Below are positions 18,136-27,155 of a stretch of 27,155 bases of DNA, one piece after another (the stretch's first letter is position 1; each line of letters opens with the position of its first letter). The DNA comes from Beroe ovata (taxonomy: Eukaryota; Ctenophora; Nuda; Beroida; Beroidae), in contig CAMPET010000470.1 in assembly GCA_946803715.1 (NCBI GenBank), positions 1-27,155 of the forward strand, read 5' to 3'. The position numbers were made by a program, and so were the translations under genes. The notes beneath the pieces are model-generated. The model saw only the letters and a list, made by a program, of their open reading frames with translations, searched no databases and was not told the origin of the DNA.

Positions 18136-21100
18136 TCATGATTTACGTTTACGCTTGAAGGTCGCTTTTCGACCGGTCTTGTTTCTGATTTTAATGCACG
18201 GCGGGCAGAACCAATCTGAATGGTCTGGGGGTGCTTGCACTAGCCCAACACACGGCCTGGGTGAGTGGATATATCAGGGTAGATATAGAGGACAGAAATG
18301 GGGTTGTCATGAGTAATAATAGAGTAGGTTGGGTGGAATAGTCTCACCAGTGATACCACTCGTCACAAGTGTCACAGCCGACCATAGGAGAGCCGTCGTC
18401 AGGTAACATACAGGATGGACAATACCACACCTTCACTTGTCCCTGGGAAGCAAAGATACAGTATTTTATTGCGGGAGAGGGGGCAATGGTGAGTTGCTTG
18501 TTCCGGTTCATCGTCAGGCAACATACACAGCAATCAGCATGGACACTTAGCCACGAGTAGCAACTCCCTATTCCAGGAAAAGGGAAGAGGAGGTCCAGCG
18601 TGTGGGGAACACTACCCCCCCCACTATAACCCTCCCCCCTCTTGTGTAACGTTTATTTTGTATCTATGGGGGATATTACCTCGGATTGAGGCACAGTTTC
18701 GGACACGACAGTCTCGCTTATGAGTGTACTTTCCAGAGTACTTTCCACCTCGGCCACTGCTACAACATCTGGAGAGAGGGAATTGGTGACGAGTGGCCGT
18801 AACACCAGATCAGCAACTGCTCCTATCATAAACAGACGTTTACCTGTTCCAACAGGGTGACTCTTTTTATCTGAGACACCAGCTTGGAACTTCGCGTTTC
18901 CCTGGATGAAAATGTGAACATCAGCTAATGATGAAAATTGGTGTTAAAATTATCAAAATCGGACAAAATGTTTACATGTGTGTAAGTTGGGCATCAATTA
19001 TTGCTTACCTTTGCAGCGGATTTAGCAGGTTTTCTTTCATCCTTGACTTTTTTCGACTTCTTAATCTTCTTCTGACAAACTAGCAAGTCAGAACCAGATA
19101 CCTCTTTCTTCGTTGCGATATTGTCAGATATTTTTATCTTCAACGCCGGTATGGACACTGGATTATGCGAGTGATGATTTTTCACGACTTTAGAATGTGT
19201 TGAGATGGGCTGTGATGAATACAGTTCCTTCTCCCGATCTGAACTTGACTTGTCAGGTTGAAATGATGCCGCTTGGTTTTTAGGAACTGGATGCTTTTCA
19301 GATCCCTTTGCTTGATCTTTTGATGATTTTTCTATTGAAGAAAATCTTAGAGGAGAATCTGTCTTCAAATTAATCTTAGGAATTTCTGGTTTTTTGTCTG
19401 AAGAAGAAAGGGCACTATCAGAAATGGAGAATTCATTAGAGTCATGGTTGCCTCCAAACTTGATCTTAATTTTGGGAATTTTCAATGCCGCTCCATTTGC
19501 CGACAGTTCTGTTCTATCAATTTGCTTGGTTGCTGAAAACTGAGTGTCGAATGGCTCATTTGCCAATGGGTTTGACAGTTTCAGTTTCACAGAAGTGATT
19601 GGCGCAACTGACTTGGACTGTGGCAGTACGGATATTGCAGGCTTGGCGATTTTGATTTTAGTCCTGACATCAGCAGATTTCTTCTTCTTATCTGCTTCCT
19701 TTACAGGAGCTGTAAATTCTTTAGTACTTGAGTCATGTGATGGTACTGATGAAGGCCATGGGTTTTTAAGCTCAGCTTTAGTTTTGAATGTTCTCTTATG
19801 AGCTTTGTTATCTGTAGACTTCTTAACCTTAGAACCTTTTTTCGGCAAAAGATCCTTGAACCCCTCTAAAGAATCTGATGACAGGGAACTCAAATCATCA
19901 TCAGTATCTACAGTGCTCTTTGATTTGTATTTCGAGCTTTTGATACCTTTTATCGATATCTTTATTGATGTTGCCGACTTTGCATCTGACTTTTGAACTT
20001 CCTCAGCAACAACTTTAGGCGCTGGATTATTCTTCTTGCATTCAACTGTGGGATCAAGATTACTTGTTGCATCATGTTTATGATGCTTTGCTAACTTTTC
20101 TTGACTTTTACTCTTTGTTTCACTACTGGAGTCCTGCTTGCCTATTTTCTGATGTACACTGTTTTCCCCATACGGAATGGAGGCTGCATTACTTTTTGAC
20201 CTTAGTGCTCCATTTTCACAAGAACTCTGATGCGTGCTTTCTTTTTTCTGAAAGCTCTTAGCAATTTTATGGAAATCATTGTTGGGACTGAGTTTATATG
20301 TACATGAGAGCTCTGTTGAACTTTTCGCCATTTTAGATGGCTTGCTGCCGAGAGCCTTGCTTGATGAATAGCGATTTGACTCCAATTTGCAATCTTTTTT
20401 CACTTCTTTGGATTCTTTATCTGTAATCAAATCAGGTCGATTCTTGAGGAGAGTCCTGTCAATTGATGGTAAAGATGATGGACTGTCCAACCGTTTCCGT
20501 TTGTTAGGGGGGTATTTTGTCCCACTAATATCCATGGCAGACTCGTTTATCAAAGCTACTGGTTCCAAAAGGCGCTCCACGTTTTCCTTGGTAAGATCTC
20601 CAAAACCAGAACCATCAGAGTCAAAGTCCTCCACGAAATCATCGATGTCCTGTTTCTCGACTATGTTTTTCACCGCATTTTCCTTCGGACTTCCTCCCAA
20701 TGTACATAGTGATGACTGAACTTCAGAATCGAATTCCGCTGGAGATTGATGTAGTCCATTCTCAATAGCATTGAGAATGTTTTGAGGGGGACTCAACTTC
20801 GCTGTTTCAGGTGGACGTTCCTTGACAGTTAACTCTTCAGTCAAAGCTGGATCGTGTAGATTCTTTTCATCAGATGTAATGTTATTAAGAGAGATGGTGC
20901 TTTCTTCACACTTGATAGAGGTGCTTTCGTCAGGTGCATTATTGACAGTTGAATCATCTGATACCCTACCATTATCCTTCCCATTAACGTTACTTATGGA
21001 GGGCTGCTTTTCTTCCTTGGGCTTGTGGTGTTTTGACGCAAACACAAAGTCGTCAGAATTCTCTGATAATTGAAAACTATCAGACTGTGCAGCAGACTTG

Positions 21101-22195
21101 GGATAGATACTGTCTGTGTACTCTGTTTGAGAGGATGGATTCTTTGTGTTGATATTAACACGCTGGAAGCCCCAACTAGAGATACTGGGTACAGGTAAAT
21201 CAGTCTTGTTCACGAACGGGAAGTTAGGGGCTGTTGGGACACTTGCTGCAACCGCAGCATCAAATGGATCAGGATTCGACAAGGTTGTAGCAGATGATGC
21301 GTCCTCCTTAACACTGTTGTCTGAAAACATAGAACAAATTACTTCTCTAAAGAGGCCATGTTTAGCAATCAGCATTATCAAATCACAGTGATATCTATTG
21401 ATTCTAGCATATCAATGAGTGGAGTCTGACCAATGATCAATATACAGTGGGACATCACCTGGTAAAAGCTGAGTTTCTTGATCTTTTTGAACTGGCAAGT
21501 AACTTGGGATGTAACCAGCCCTTGATATGGGTGTTTCTGGAATGCCTAACTGCATAGGTAGAGGGGTGGGAAAATTGCAAACCTGGGAAATTCTATAATT
21601 AATATTCAATGAAAACTGTGTATTTATAGACGACATCACCATAGTTTATAGTTTATTTCTTGATGTCAATGCTAGAAAGGGACTCAACCTGAGGCAACCC
21701 TCTCATTGGTTCAGTTTCAGACCAAAATCTCTGAAGCTCTGACAAGCTAACTCCTAGCTCAGACATAGCATTGGCAAGGTCACTCAGATCAGTATCTAAT
21801 CTGCCACCTGTAATTAACATAATGTTACTGACAGGGCAGGACTGAAACACTCATAGATATCACAACTGCCATGTTATCAAAATCAACTCAAATAATGAAG
21901 CATAAGCCAGGGTAATGCCATGCATGGATCTACAAAATGGAACAAACTGTGGTCCAAAAGCTTAATCTAAAACAGAAAGTGATAACCCTGTTTAAATACT
22001 GAAGGAAAAAAAACAAGTCAAGAACTTACCATGAATAGAGTATTTGAGAGATGTGATTGCAATGTTACTAATATAGTGTTGTGCCAACTCTGAGAATAGA
22101 CACAAGCCAGACTTAGAGGCCTGATGCCACCCTTGCTGTTGGAACATCTGAGCTAGGGAGGAGATGAGCAGATGCTCAGCGAACTCATCTGCCAT
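18136..22195 (-). CDS. TAF3: TAF3, TFIID subunit with histone fold and PHD finger
   Basis: Eight exons with consistent phases: 22195-22030, 21807-21689, 21582-21459, 21320-19009, 18901-18844, 18768-18680, 18442-18348, 18256-18136; 1027 residues. Exons 1-2 encode the histone fold (MADEFAEHLLISSLAQMFQQ to ELGVSLSELQRFW) that pairs with TAF10 in TFIID. Exon 3 has the TAF3-like YIPSYLPVQ. The 770-codon exon 4 is Ser/Lys/Asp-rich, disordered, with many nuclear-localisation-like lysine clusters. Exons 7-8 encode a C4HC3 PHD finger (ligands Cys964, 967, 979, 982, His987, Cys990, 1005, 1008); VWYC, DDGSPMVGCD and CDEWYHW retain the aromatic and acidic residues that in TAF3 read H3K4me3. The tail is basic (KRKRKS). 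The PHD is cut by an intron inside the Trp codon of YHW. ATG 22195 may follow a 5' UTR intron (CTGTGACAG acceptor). Confidence 0.92.
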
Positions 22196-23225
22196 CCTAT
22201 CATGCCCTGTCACAGATACATTATATGGATTAGATATGGATGTTTTCATTTTCATTGAATGAAGAAAAACTGTGGTGAAAGTGGGTAGGTTTAATTAAAT
22301 TGACTTAAATTGATAAAAGTGTTAAATCATCTTAAGCATGTTTAATGCCTAAAGCATGTTTATTATTGTGGAAAAAATGATGAATTCAACTTTACCAAAG
22401 TCATGTGATTATGACTGATGGAGACTAATTGGGAAGGGAAGTATCATGGGATAAGTAATTGGCAGTGAATGTACATGTTATTTCTTGGTACTTACATAAG
22501 CTAATAATATTGGGATAAATTCAATATTGTTAGATTTGCCATGTTTTACTTTAATATGAATTAATTTTCTTTGCTGAGAAGCGTCTCCTTAGTGTGTAAA
22601 AAGATCAAGTAGGGAATGTTTAAATTCTGTTTTTCCTCGGATTTTGCGAGCTCAACAAATGAAACAAGAGTCTATTGTATTCGCAAGAGAACTTTCAATG
22701 TTACATCTTCATCAGTTTCTCAAATTTCATTGTATAAAGTAGTGTTGTAAAGTTTACAACTTGATATACAATGCGACTCTTAAATATAACCCCACTCACA
22801 CAACTGTGCAAAAAGACTCATGAAAACTACTTTTGAGCACACCATTAGTCTTATTTGAAATCTTTCAATCAGAGTAGTTTCCTGATGAATCCAATTCACT
22901 AACAACTCCATGCTGAATGCTGCACATCAGGAAGAAACACTAAAATCATTTTGCATGATGCCCAACAATGGGATCCTTACCAAACTCCCTATGGATCCTG
23001 ATTCCTGCCACCAACAAATAAAGCGTGGCACATAACCATTATCTAATTTCTCAATATTCGATCTTAAAATTATTATACAAAACCATATTGTCGAGGATTT
23101 TGATGTCCAAGCAATCTGCATGCCAAAATTCGTGCAGTAATGTAATTCGTATCACCATTCATGCTTCATGCGCGTGTGTCTCTGAAACAATGATCAGAGG
23201 ATGTTGTTGCTTAATGTAATACCAA
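22196..23225. other. AT-rich upstream region of TAF3, no gene recognised
   Basis: About 1 kb, mostly AT-rich, that would include the TAF3 promoter. Short frames at 22927-23219 overlap each other on opposite strands and show no family resemblance. Confidence 0.5.
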
Positions 23226-23493
23226 TCTCATGTGCACACGTTGCGCTCATAATTCGTGAAATGGGACTGGGGATTGTGTTCCCGCGCTGCGTGACCCAAA
23301 TACTCCGCGCGCGCTGCGCGTCTCCGTGGTTTCTACGTCTTTTCAGTTTACTGAGTAAAACAGTTGTAGAATTTCACCCTACCCTTGCTGGCGGGATTTT
23401 ATATATCCCTGGAATGGATTGAAAATCGCGCGCACCGACGGTAGGGTAAAATCCTACAAGTAGAACAGGGGCGCGCAACGTGTGCACATCAGA
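23226..23493. mobile_element. MITE-like element with nested inverted repeats, about 268 bp
   Basis: The outer arms are 23230-23246 (ATGTGCACACGTTGCGC) and its exact reverse complement 23473-23489, extendable by three pairs beyond one mismatch to 23226 and 23493. Inner arms 23364-23383 and 23440-23459 are inverted with 18 of 20 matches. The interior is GC-rich and shares 35 of 37 bases (23289-23325) with 14411-14447. No open frame or transposase; no clear target-site duplication seen. Confidence 0.7.
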
Positions 23494-23755
23494 CCACCAA
23501 GCTTTTACTCACGAGATTTACTTACATGATAATTGATGCTGGATGTACGACTGGTGATAATGTATACGAGCAAAGAGGGGAAACGCTCGCAGTGAATCGA
23601 GGAGTTATATGTTACACATGTTGTTGAACGTTACGCATCAATACGATGATGCGACGTCGCGCCATACGCCTATACATAATCAGTCGGTGAAACCACAAAT
23701 TTGCCACAGAGCCGGCGCTTGTACCAATACCACTTTCTGTAATTTTGGTGAAATA

Positions 23756-23811
23756 ATGGACAAATCANCCTCAAAGAGAGGAAGGTTTTTGAAAATTCGT
23801 CGCAAAACAAC
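23756..23811 (+). CDS. Possible first coding exon, unidentified gene
   Basis: ATG with A at -3 and G at +4 opens a 56-base frame, rich in Lys and Arg (KRGRFLKIRRK), ending at a strong GTAAGT donor (23812). The flanks are CpG-rich, as at a promoter. One codon contains an N. No downstream exon could be joined, and the product resembles nothing I know, so this is only a candidate. Confidence 0.25.
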
Positions 23812-23815
23812 GTAA

Positions 23816-24275
23816 GTTAACACGCGCAATTCTCCACCTTCGCGCGAAATCAAACACCAATAGAGAGATGAGATCTCACTAAGCTGAAGTAAAGAATTGG
23901 TTTTCTTGAAAGAATGTTTATCTGATGCTCCTGGATTGTGAAAAAATGCTGATTCCCGCCTTAAAAATGGTATTAAGTATGACATAAGCCGTTTCTGACA
24001 AAGTGAATGCTTACAATGAATGCTTTATTCATGATTTTGTCATTCGCTAAGCGCTGCTGAGCCAGCTGTCTGGAATGGAAAATTTTTCATGAAAATCATG
24101 GTGACCATGGATTGTGAAATGTCGGAGTTTTAGGCAGCAAGCAATAAAACACATCGAGAAGGGTTCAGGAGGCAGGAGGGGACTAGTGGAGAAGTTAGAA
24201 AGGGAGTTTAGTTGGTAGTGGGAACTGGGAGAAGGGGACTGGGGAGATGTTGGATCAGAAGGGAGGGCANAGGTC
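23816..24275. other. No gene recognised; purine-rich tract
   Basis: Contains a G/A-rich stretch at about 24130-24270 with one N at 24270. Open frames on the minus strand here are Ser/Pro-rich translations of that tract and are not credible genes. Confidence 0.5.
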
Positions 24276-24600
24276 TTAGTGTCTGTATATAAGAAAAGGG
24301 ACGATTTTAATTTCAATGTAGTTTCTTTGACCTCCCCTCAGAGTAATATTCCCCTAGAAGTTGGCCATAATGTATTCTTTAGTCAAATTCTAAGATATGG
24401 CAACATTTGTGCAGAATTTGAATCATTCATATCCACAAGTCTTCATATCCACAAGTCTTCCACAAGTTGAGAGAAAGAGGTTATGAACATTCTGATGTAG
24501 TTAACATTATCAAACGTTGCCTTAGGAAAAATAGTGCTACTTATCAAAAATATCATATCATAGATGATTATGCGATCTTAGATAGAGTCAGTTAGCTGGT
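24276..24600 (+). mobile_element. Remnant of a retroelement reverse-transcriptase ORF, C-terminal part
   Basis: Plus-strand translation gives KRDDFNFNVV, then SNIPLEVGHNVFFSQILRYG, then AEFESF, the conserved C-terminal RT-adjacent pattern (KRxDFxF...NIPxxxxxGVxxSQxxRY) of non-LTR-type elements in many invertebrates. After a 16-bp tandem duplication (24426-24457) the frame shifts and continues as KLRERGYEHSDVV and RKNSATYQKYHIIDDYAI. The coding part is thus frame-broken and no 5' portion is recognisable, so the copy is truncated and inactive. The following 600 bases may be its 3' untranslated region. Confidence 0.6.
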
Positions 24601-25850
24601 GTTCTAGTCTTTCGTTGGGTGACTTTGCAATAACATTGGAGTGCCTGACTTCTGTCAGCTTCCCCATACCTCAACGAACTGTTGGGCTAGTGGCACACTT
24701 TTATAGTGTGTTGGGCATGGGATAGGGGCGCAAGTTTCCCTAACTGGAAGCATAAACCCCCTTGTGAATTGGACTTTGGATCCGTCGGATCAGTCTACTC
24801 ACACGGGGCAATATACTGTATAAGTCACTTGACATTGAACTGGAAATATCCATACAGTATCTCAGGACAGTGTAGTTATTAACGTATTCATTTTACTTTG
24901 ATTTATTTATTCAGTTCAATTCTTCCCCTCTATTGATTCTTACCTCTAATCCCCCCATCTCTCTAAACTGTGAAGCTCAGAATCCCAGAGTTCTGGGTGG
25001 CCCAGCCTTGCAGTTGTAAGCTGCAAGGGGTACGGTGGGCCGAAACCCCTCCGTTCTCTCTTGCCACCTGCTGATACTGAGACCGAATCGCAGTTGACAG
25101 GAGAGGGCCTTATATCTGTAGGGTAACTGCTGATGATTCACAGTTTAGATTCTTCTCTCTCTTATGCCAATCCTTGGATTAGAAAAACGATATCCAGTAT
25201 TTTGCTATGTTTGCAGTATACCCATACACCTCTATAGATAAGACTTTGGATTATCATGTTATCACTTAGCATGTTTTGTTTCACGACTCTTCACAAATTC
25301 CTTGATTCATTTGCTTCATTTGTCACATTGAAATGAAAGATGTGAGGTTGCTAAGTTGAATTATTTTGAGCCACCAATTTGCAATAATGTCAACAACATA
25401 ATATCTTCTAACTATTGGTGTGCAGAAAAATGATCTTTTGATGACTTTGATGTTGATGATAAATAGCAATATTGTAGTGAATAGGTATCTCATTTTAGCA
25501 TTTCATTGTAGCAGTGAACGATCTGTTGCACAGCATAAGTCACTTGTCATTGTTCTTCAATGTATGGTACTAAATCATGAGATACAAAATATGTTCACAC
25601 GAATTATGTAATCATACCAAGTTTCTTAGTTTCCTCCTACATGACAGATGAATTGAGATATTGCAGCAGATTAATGCTTTGTTCCAAAGCTACAGCAAAA
25701 GTTTCATTAGGACACCAGCAGTGTTATGACAATCTAAGCTGTCAGCCATTTTAGTCTTTAGATTCGCTTTATCTCCACTCCCTGCTCTCTATGGTACTAA
25801 ACATCATTAAGATGTAGAGTAAATGATAGAACTATTTCATTGCTAAAGAT
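24601..25850. other. No gene recognised; probable retroelement 3' flank
   Basis: The first part (to about 25200) is of mixed composition and follows the RT remnant directly, with small inverted motifs such as CCTTGCAGTTGTAAGCTGCAAGG at 24999-25021. The rest is AT-rich unique-looking sequence without exons. Confidence 0.4.
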
Positions 25851-25852
25851 GT

Positions 25853-25950
25853 TTCTATACTTACTTACTATCTAAGTTTCTATACTTACTTACTATCTTT
25901 TCTATACTTACTTACTTACTATCTAAGGACTTAGATCTTACTTACTTACT
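25853..25950. repeat. CTTA-based tandem repeat
   Basis: Repeats of TTTCTATACTTACTTACTATCT occur about three times, then decay into (CTTA)n. It lies directly upstream of the second retroelement remnant. Confidence 0.8.
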
Positions 25951-26306
25951 AAGTCAGTATATGGTGATAAATCGTTCGCTAAAATGGGACCAAAACTGTG
26001 GAATTTATTACCTGATTACATAAAATTCATTACTGCCGTTGACTCTTTTAAGAATTCCTTAAAGACACATCTTTTCAAAGAAGCTTATTCTAATTGCAGT
26101 CAATGAACTTTAGCATTATTGGTATTTGCTTTCCAGTTTCATGTCCTGGACAGTGCTTGAGTAATAGCGTAAATCAGTTACTTTTCTCTTCATAGGTAAA
26201 TTAAAAACGCTCTGTCTATGTTTTAGTTTACTCGTTTCGTGGCACAGCTGAGTGTCAGAAGATGTGCCACAATAAATTATAAATTTAACTTATTATTATT
26301 ATTATC
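25951..26306 (+). mobile_element. 3' end of a CR1/L2-like LINE, truncated
   Basis: From 25951 to the TGA at 26104-26106 the frame reads YGDKSFAKMGPKLWNLLPDY and VDSFKNSLKTHLFKEAY, the well-known C-terminus of CR1/L2/Jockey-type reverse transcriptase ORFs (YGxRSFxxxxPxLWNxLPxxI, SFKxxLKTxLF). It is followed by about 180 bases of 3' untranslated region with AATAAA near 26270 and a (TTA)n tail at 26290-26305, typical of these elements. Only the last 50 or so codons remain, as expected for 5' truncation. Confidence 0.8.
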
Positions 26307-26344
26307 TTTTTTATGTGTGTTGCAGTTTGTCCTGAAATTATAGC

Positions 26345-26390
26345 CAGGTTTCTACCGTAATTTCAGTCAGGTTTGTACTGTAATTTCAGT
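26345..26390. repeat. 23-bp tandem duplication
   Basis: Two copies of a 23-base unit beginning CAGGTTT and ending TAATTTCAGT, with two mismatches. Confidence 0.85.
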
Positions 26391-26574
26391 CAGAGTATGA
26401 TCCTTTTCATTCAAATTGAAGTCCTCTTTGATGAAAACGATAGCAATAAGAGCAATATAATACATTTTGTAGCAATTGGCGTTTGTNACACATAATCTCT
26501 TTGTTATCAGATAATAAAGTCCAGCAAAGGATAAGACAGACCATTGTTCAGCTACAAATGTTGTTGGTCATTGG

Positions 26575-26665
26575 TCAGTGGTCATCTCCAACAGATACTT
26601 CCTGATGAAGCAAGCTTCCATCCGCTAAGGCATCATACTCTGCAGAGTCTCCATCTTCATGACAT
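26575..26665 (-). CDS. Possible terminal exon, unidentified gene
   Basis: After a GAATTTTAG acceptor-like site the minus strand reads CHEDGDSAEYDALADGSLLH, then QEVSVGDDH and a stop. The acidic, non-repetitive composition looks protein-like in otherwise AT-rich sequence. Its phase does not join directly to the candidate exon at 27058-27155, so an intermediate exon would be required. Confidence 0.22.
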
Positions 26666-27057
26666 CTAAAATTCGATGAGGTGAGACATCTAACTTTTGT
26701 AACTTCTTGAAATACTTTCAGATACTAAATTATAATTATGTTAGCCTCTGTGTAAATTAGGAGGATATTGAATGTGTACTATATGGACGTATAGGTAAAA
26801 CTAAGTCCACTTATCCATCGTCCATTTTTTGCCTGAGATTTAGTATCACAAGGTCCCACTAGATCGGCGGCGGTTCCCACATGGTGGGCACCTGGTAGTG
26901 AAACTCTAAACTTTGCATTAACTATTGTGGGTACCCGTACTACCTAGGGACATGATAAATGGAGAACCTGTTTCCTTCGTGTTTACTTCTCAGAGCCTAT
27001 GATTTGATCCTATGATTTTATGTGACCCACTGGTTCATTGCTGACACCATCACTTAC

Positions 27058-27155
27058 CACAGGTTGCCTGACAATTGACATCATGAGACTTCAGAATACT
27101 GTCAATTTTTGAACTCTCAGACAAGCAGGCACGCTCCTCTACGACATTGTCTGAT
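27058..27155 (-). CDS. Possible internal exon running off the right edge
   Basis: On the minus strand one frame is open from the window edge through NVVEERACLSESSKIDSILK to TGT-G, where a canonical GTAAGT donor (27057-27052) occurs; both other frames have stops. This suggests an exon of a gene upstream of TAF3 on the same strand. No family recognised. Confidence 0.3.

Noticed and set aside
23680-23985. 101-codon minus-strand frame
   Set aside because: Contains an N, overlaps the candidate exon on the other strand, and resembles no family.
24047-24316. Ser/Pro-rich minus-strand frame
   Set aside because: Product of a purine-rich tract on the plus strand, with an N inside; overlaps a recognisable RT remnant on the opposite strand.
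1-27155. tRNA and rRNA genes
   Set aside because: I looked for tRNA cloverleaf B-box motifs (GGTTCGAATCC-like) and rRNA-like stretches and saw none that could be supported by eye.

Overview
The window is eukaryotic nuclear DNA, almost certainly from an early-branching animal; a sponge-like compact genome is my best guess, though nothing in the sequence proves the phylum. The evidence is GT-AG introns, metazoan gene families (FKBP8, RNPS1, TAF3, MICU, Kish-B, an APP-like protein), short gene spacing and many intronless genes. Four isolated N bases (15612, 23768, 24270, 26487) show it is an assembled draft.

Layout: (1) 110-2914, minus: FKBP8 ortholog, six exons visible, 3' end off the left edge, with a long PQETV-repeat N-terminus. 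Two abutting palindromes lie just upstream of its start. (2) 3430-3680: 11-bp minisatellite. (3) 3686-4618, minus: RNPS1, intronless. (4) 4873-7143, minus: TBL3/UTP13, intronless. (5) 7694-13182, minus: two related cAMP-receptor-like seven-helix receptors with an intronless amyloid-precursor-like (APP) gene between them. This APP-like gene is the most notable content. (6) 13619-13993, minus: TMEM167B/Kish-B in three small coding exons, the first contributing only 10 coding bases. (7) 14215-14775: GC-rich foldback repeats related to an element at 23226-23493. (8) 16027-17253, plus: MICU2/3-like mitochondrial EF-hand protein, intronless, the only confident plus-strand gene. (9) 18136-22195, minus: TAF3 in eight exons, histone fold at the N-terminus and C4HC3 PHD finger at the C-terminus. 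(10) 22196-27155: gene-poor, with a MITE-like element, two non-LTR retroelement 3' remnants, and weak candidate exons at 23756-23811, 26575-26665 and 27058-27155.

The genes do not form a pathway. RNPS1 (mRNA processing), TBL3 (rRNA processing), TAF3 (TFIID), Kish-B (secretory pathway), FKBP8 and MICU (mitochondria) are unrelated housekeeping functions. Only the receptor / APP-like / receptor block looks like a local cluster created partly by tandem duplication. Exon boundaries were read by eye from splice motifs, reading-frame phase and family similarity; no searches were run.
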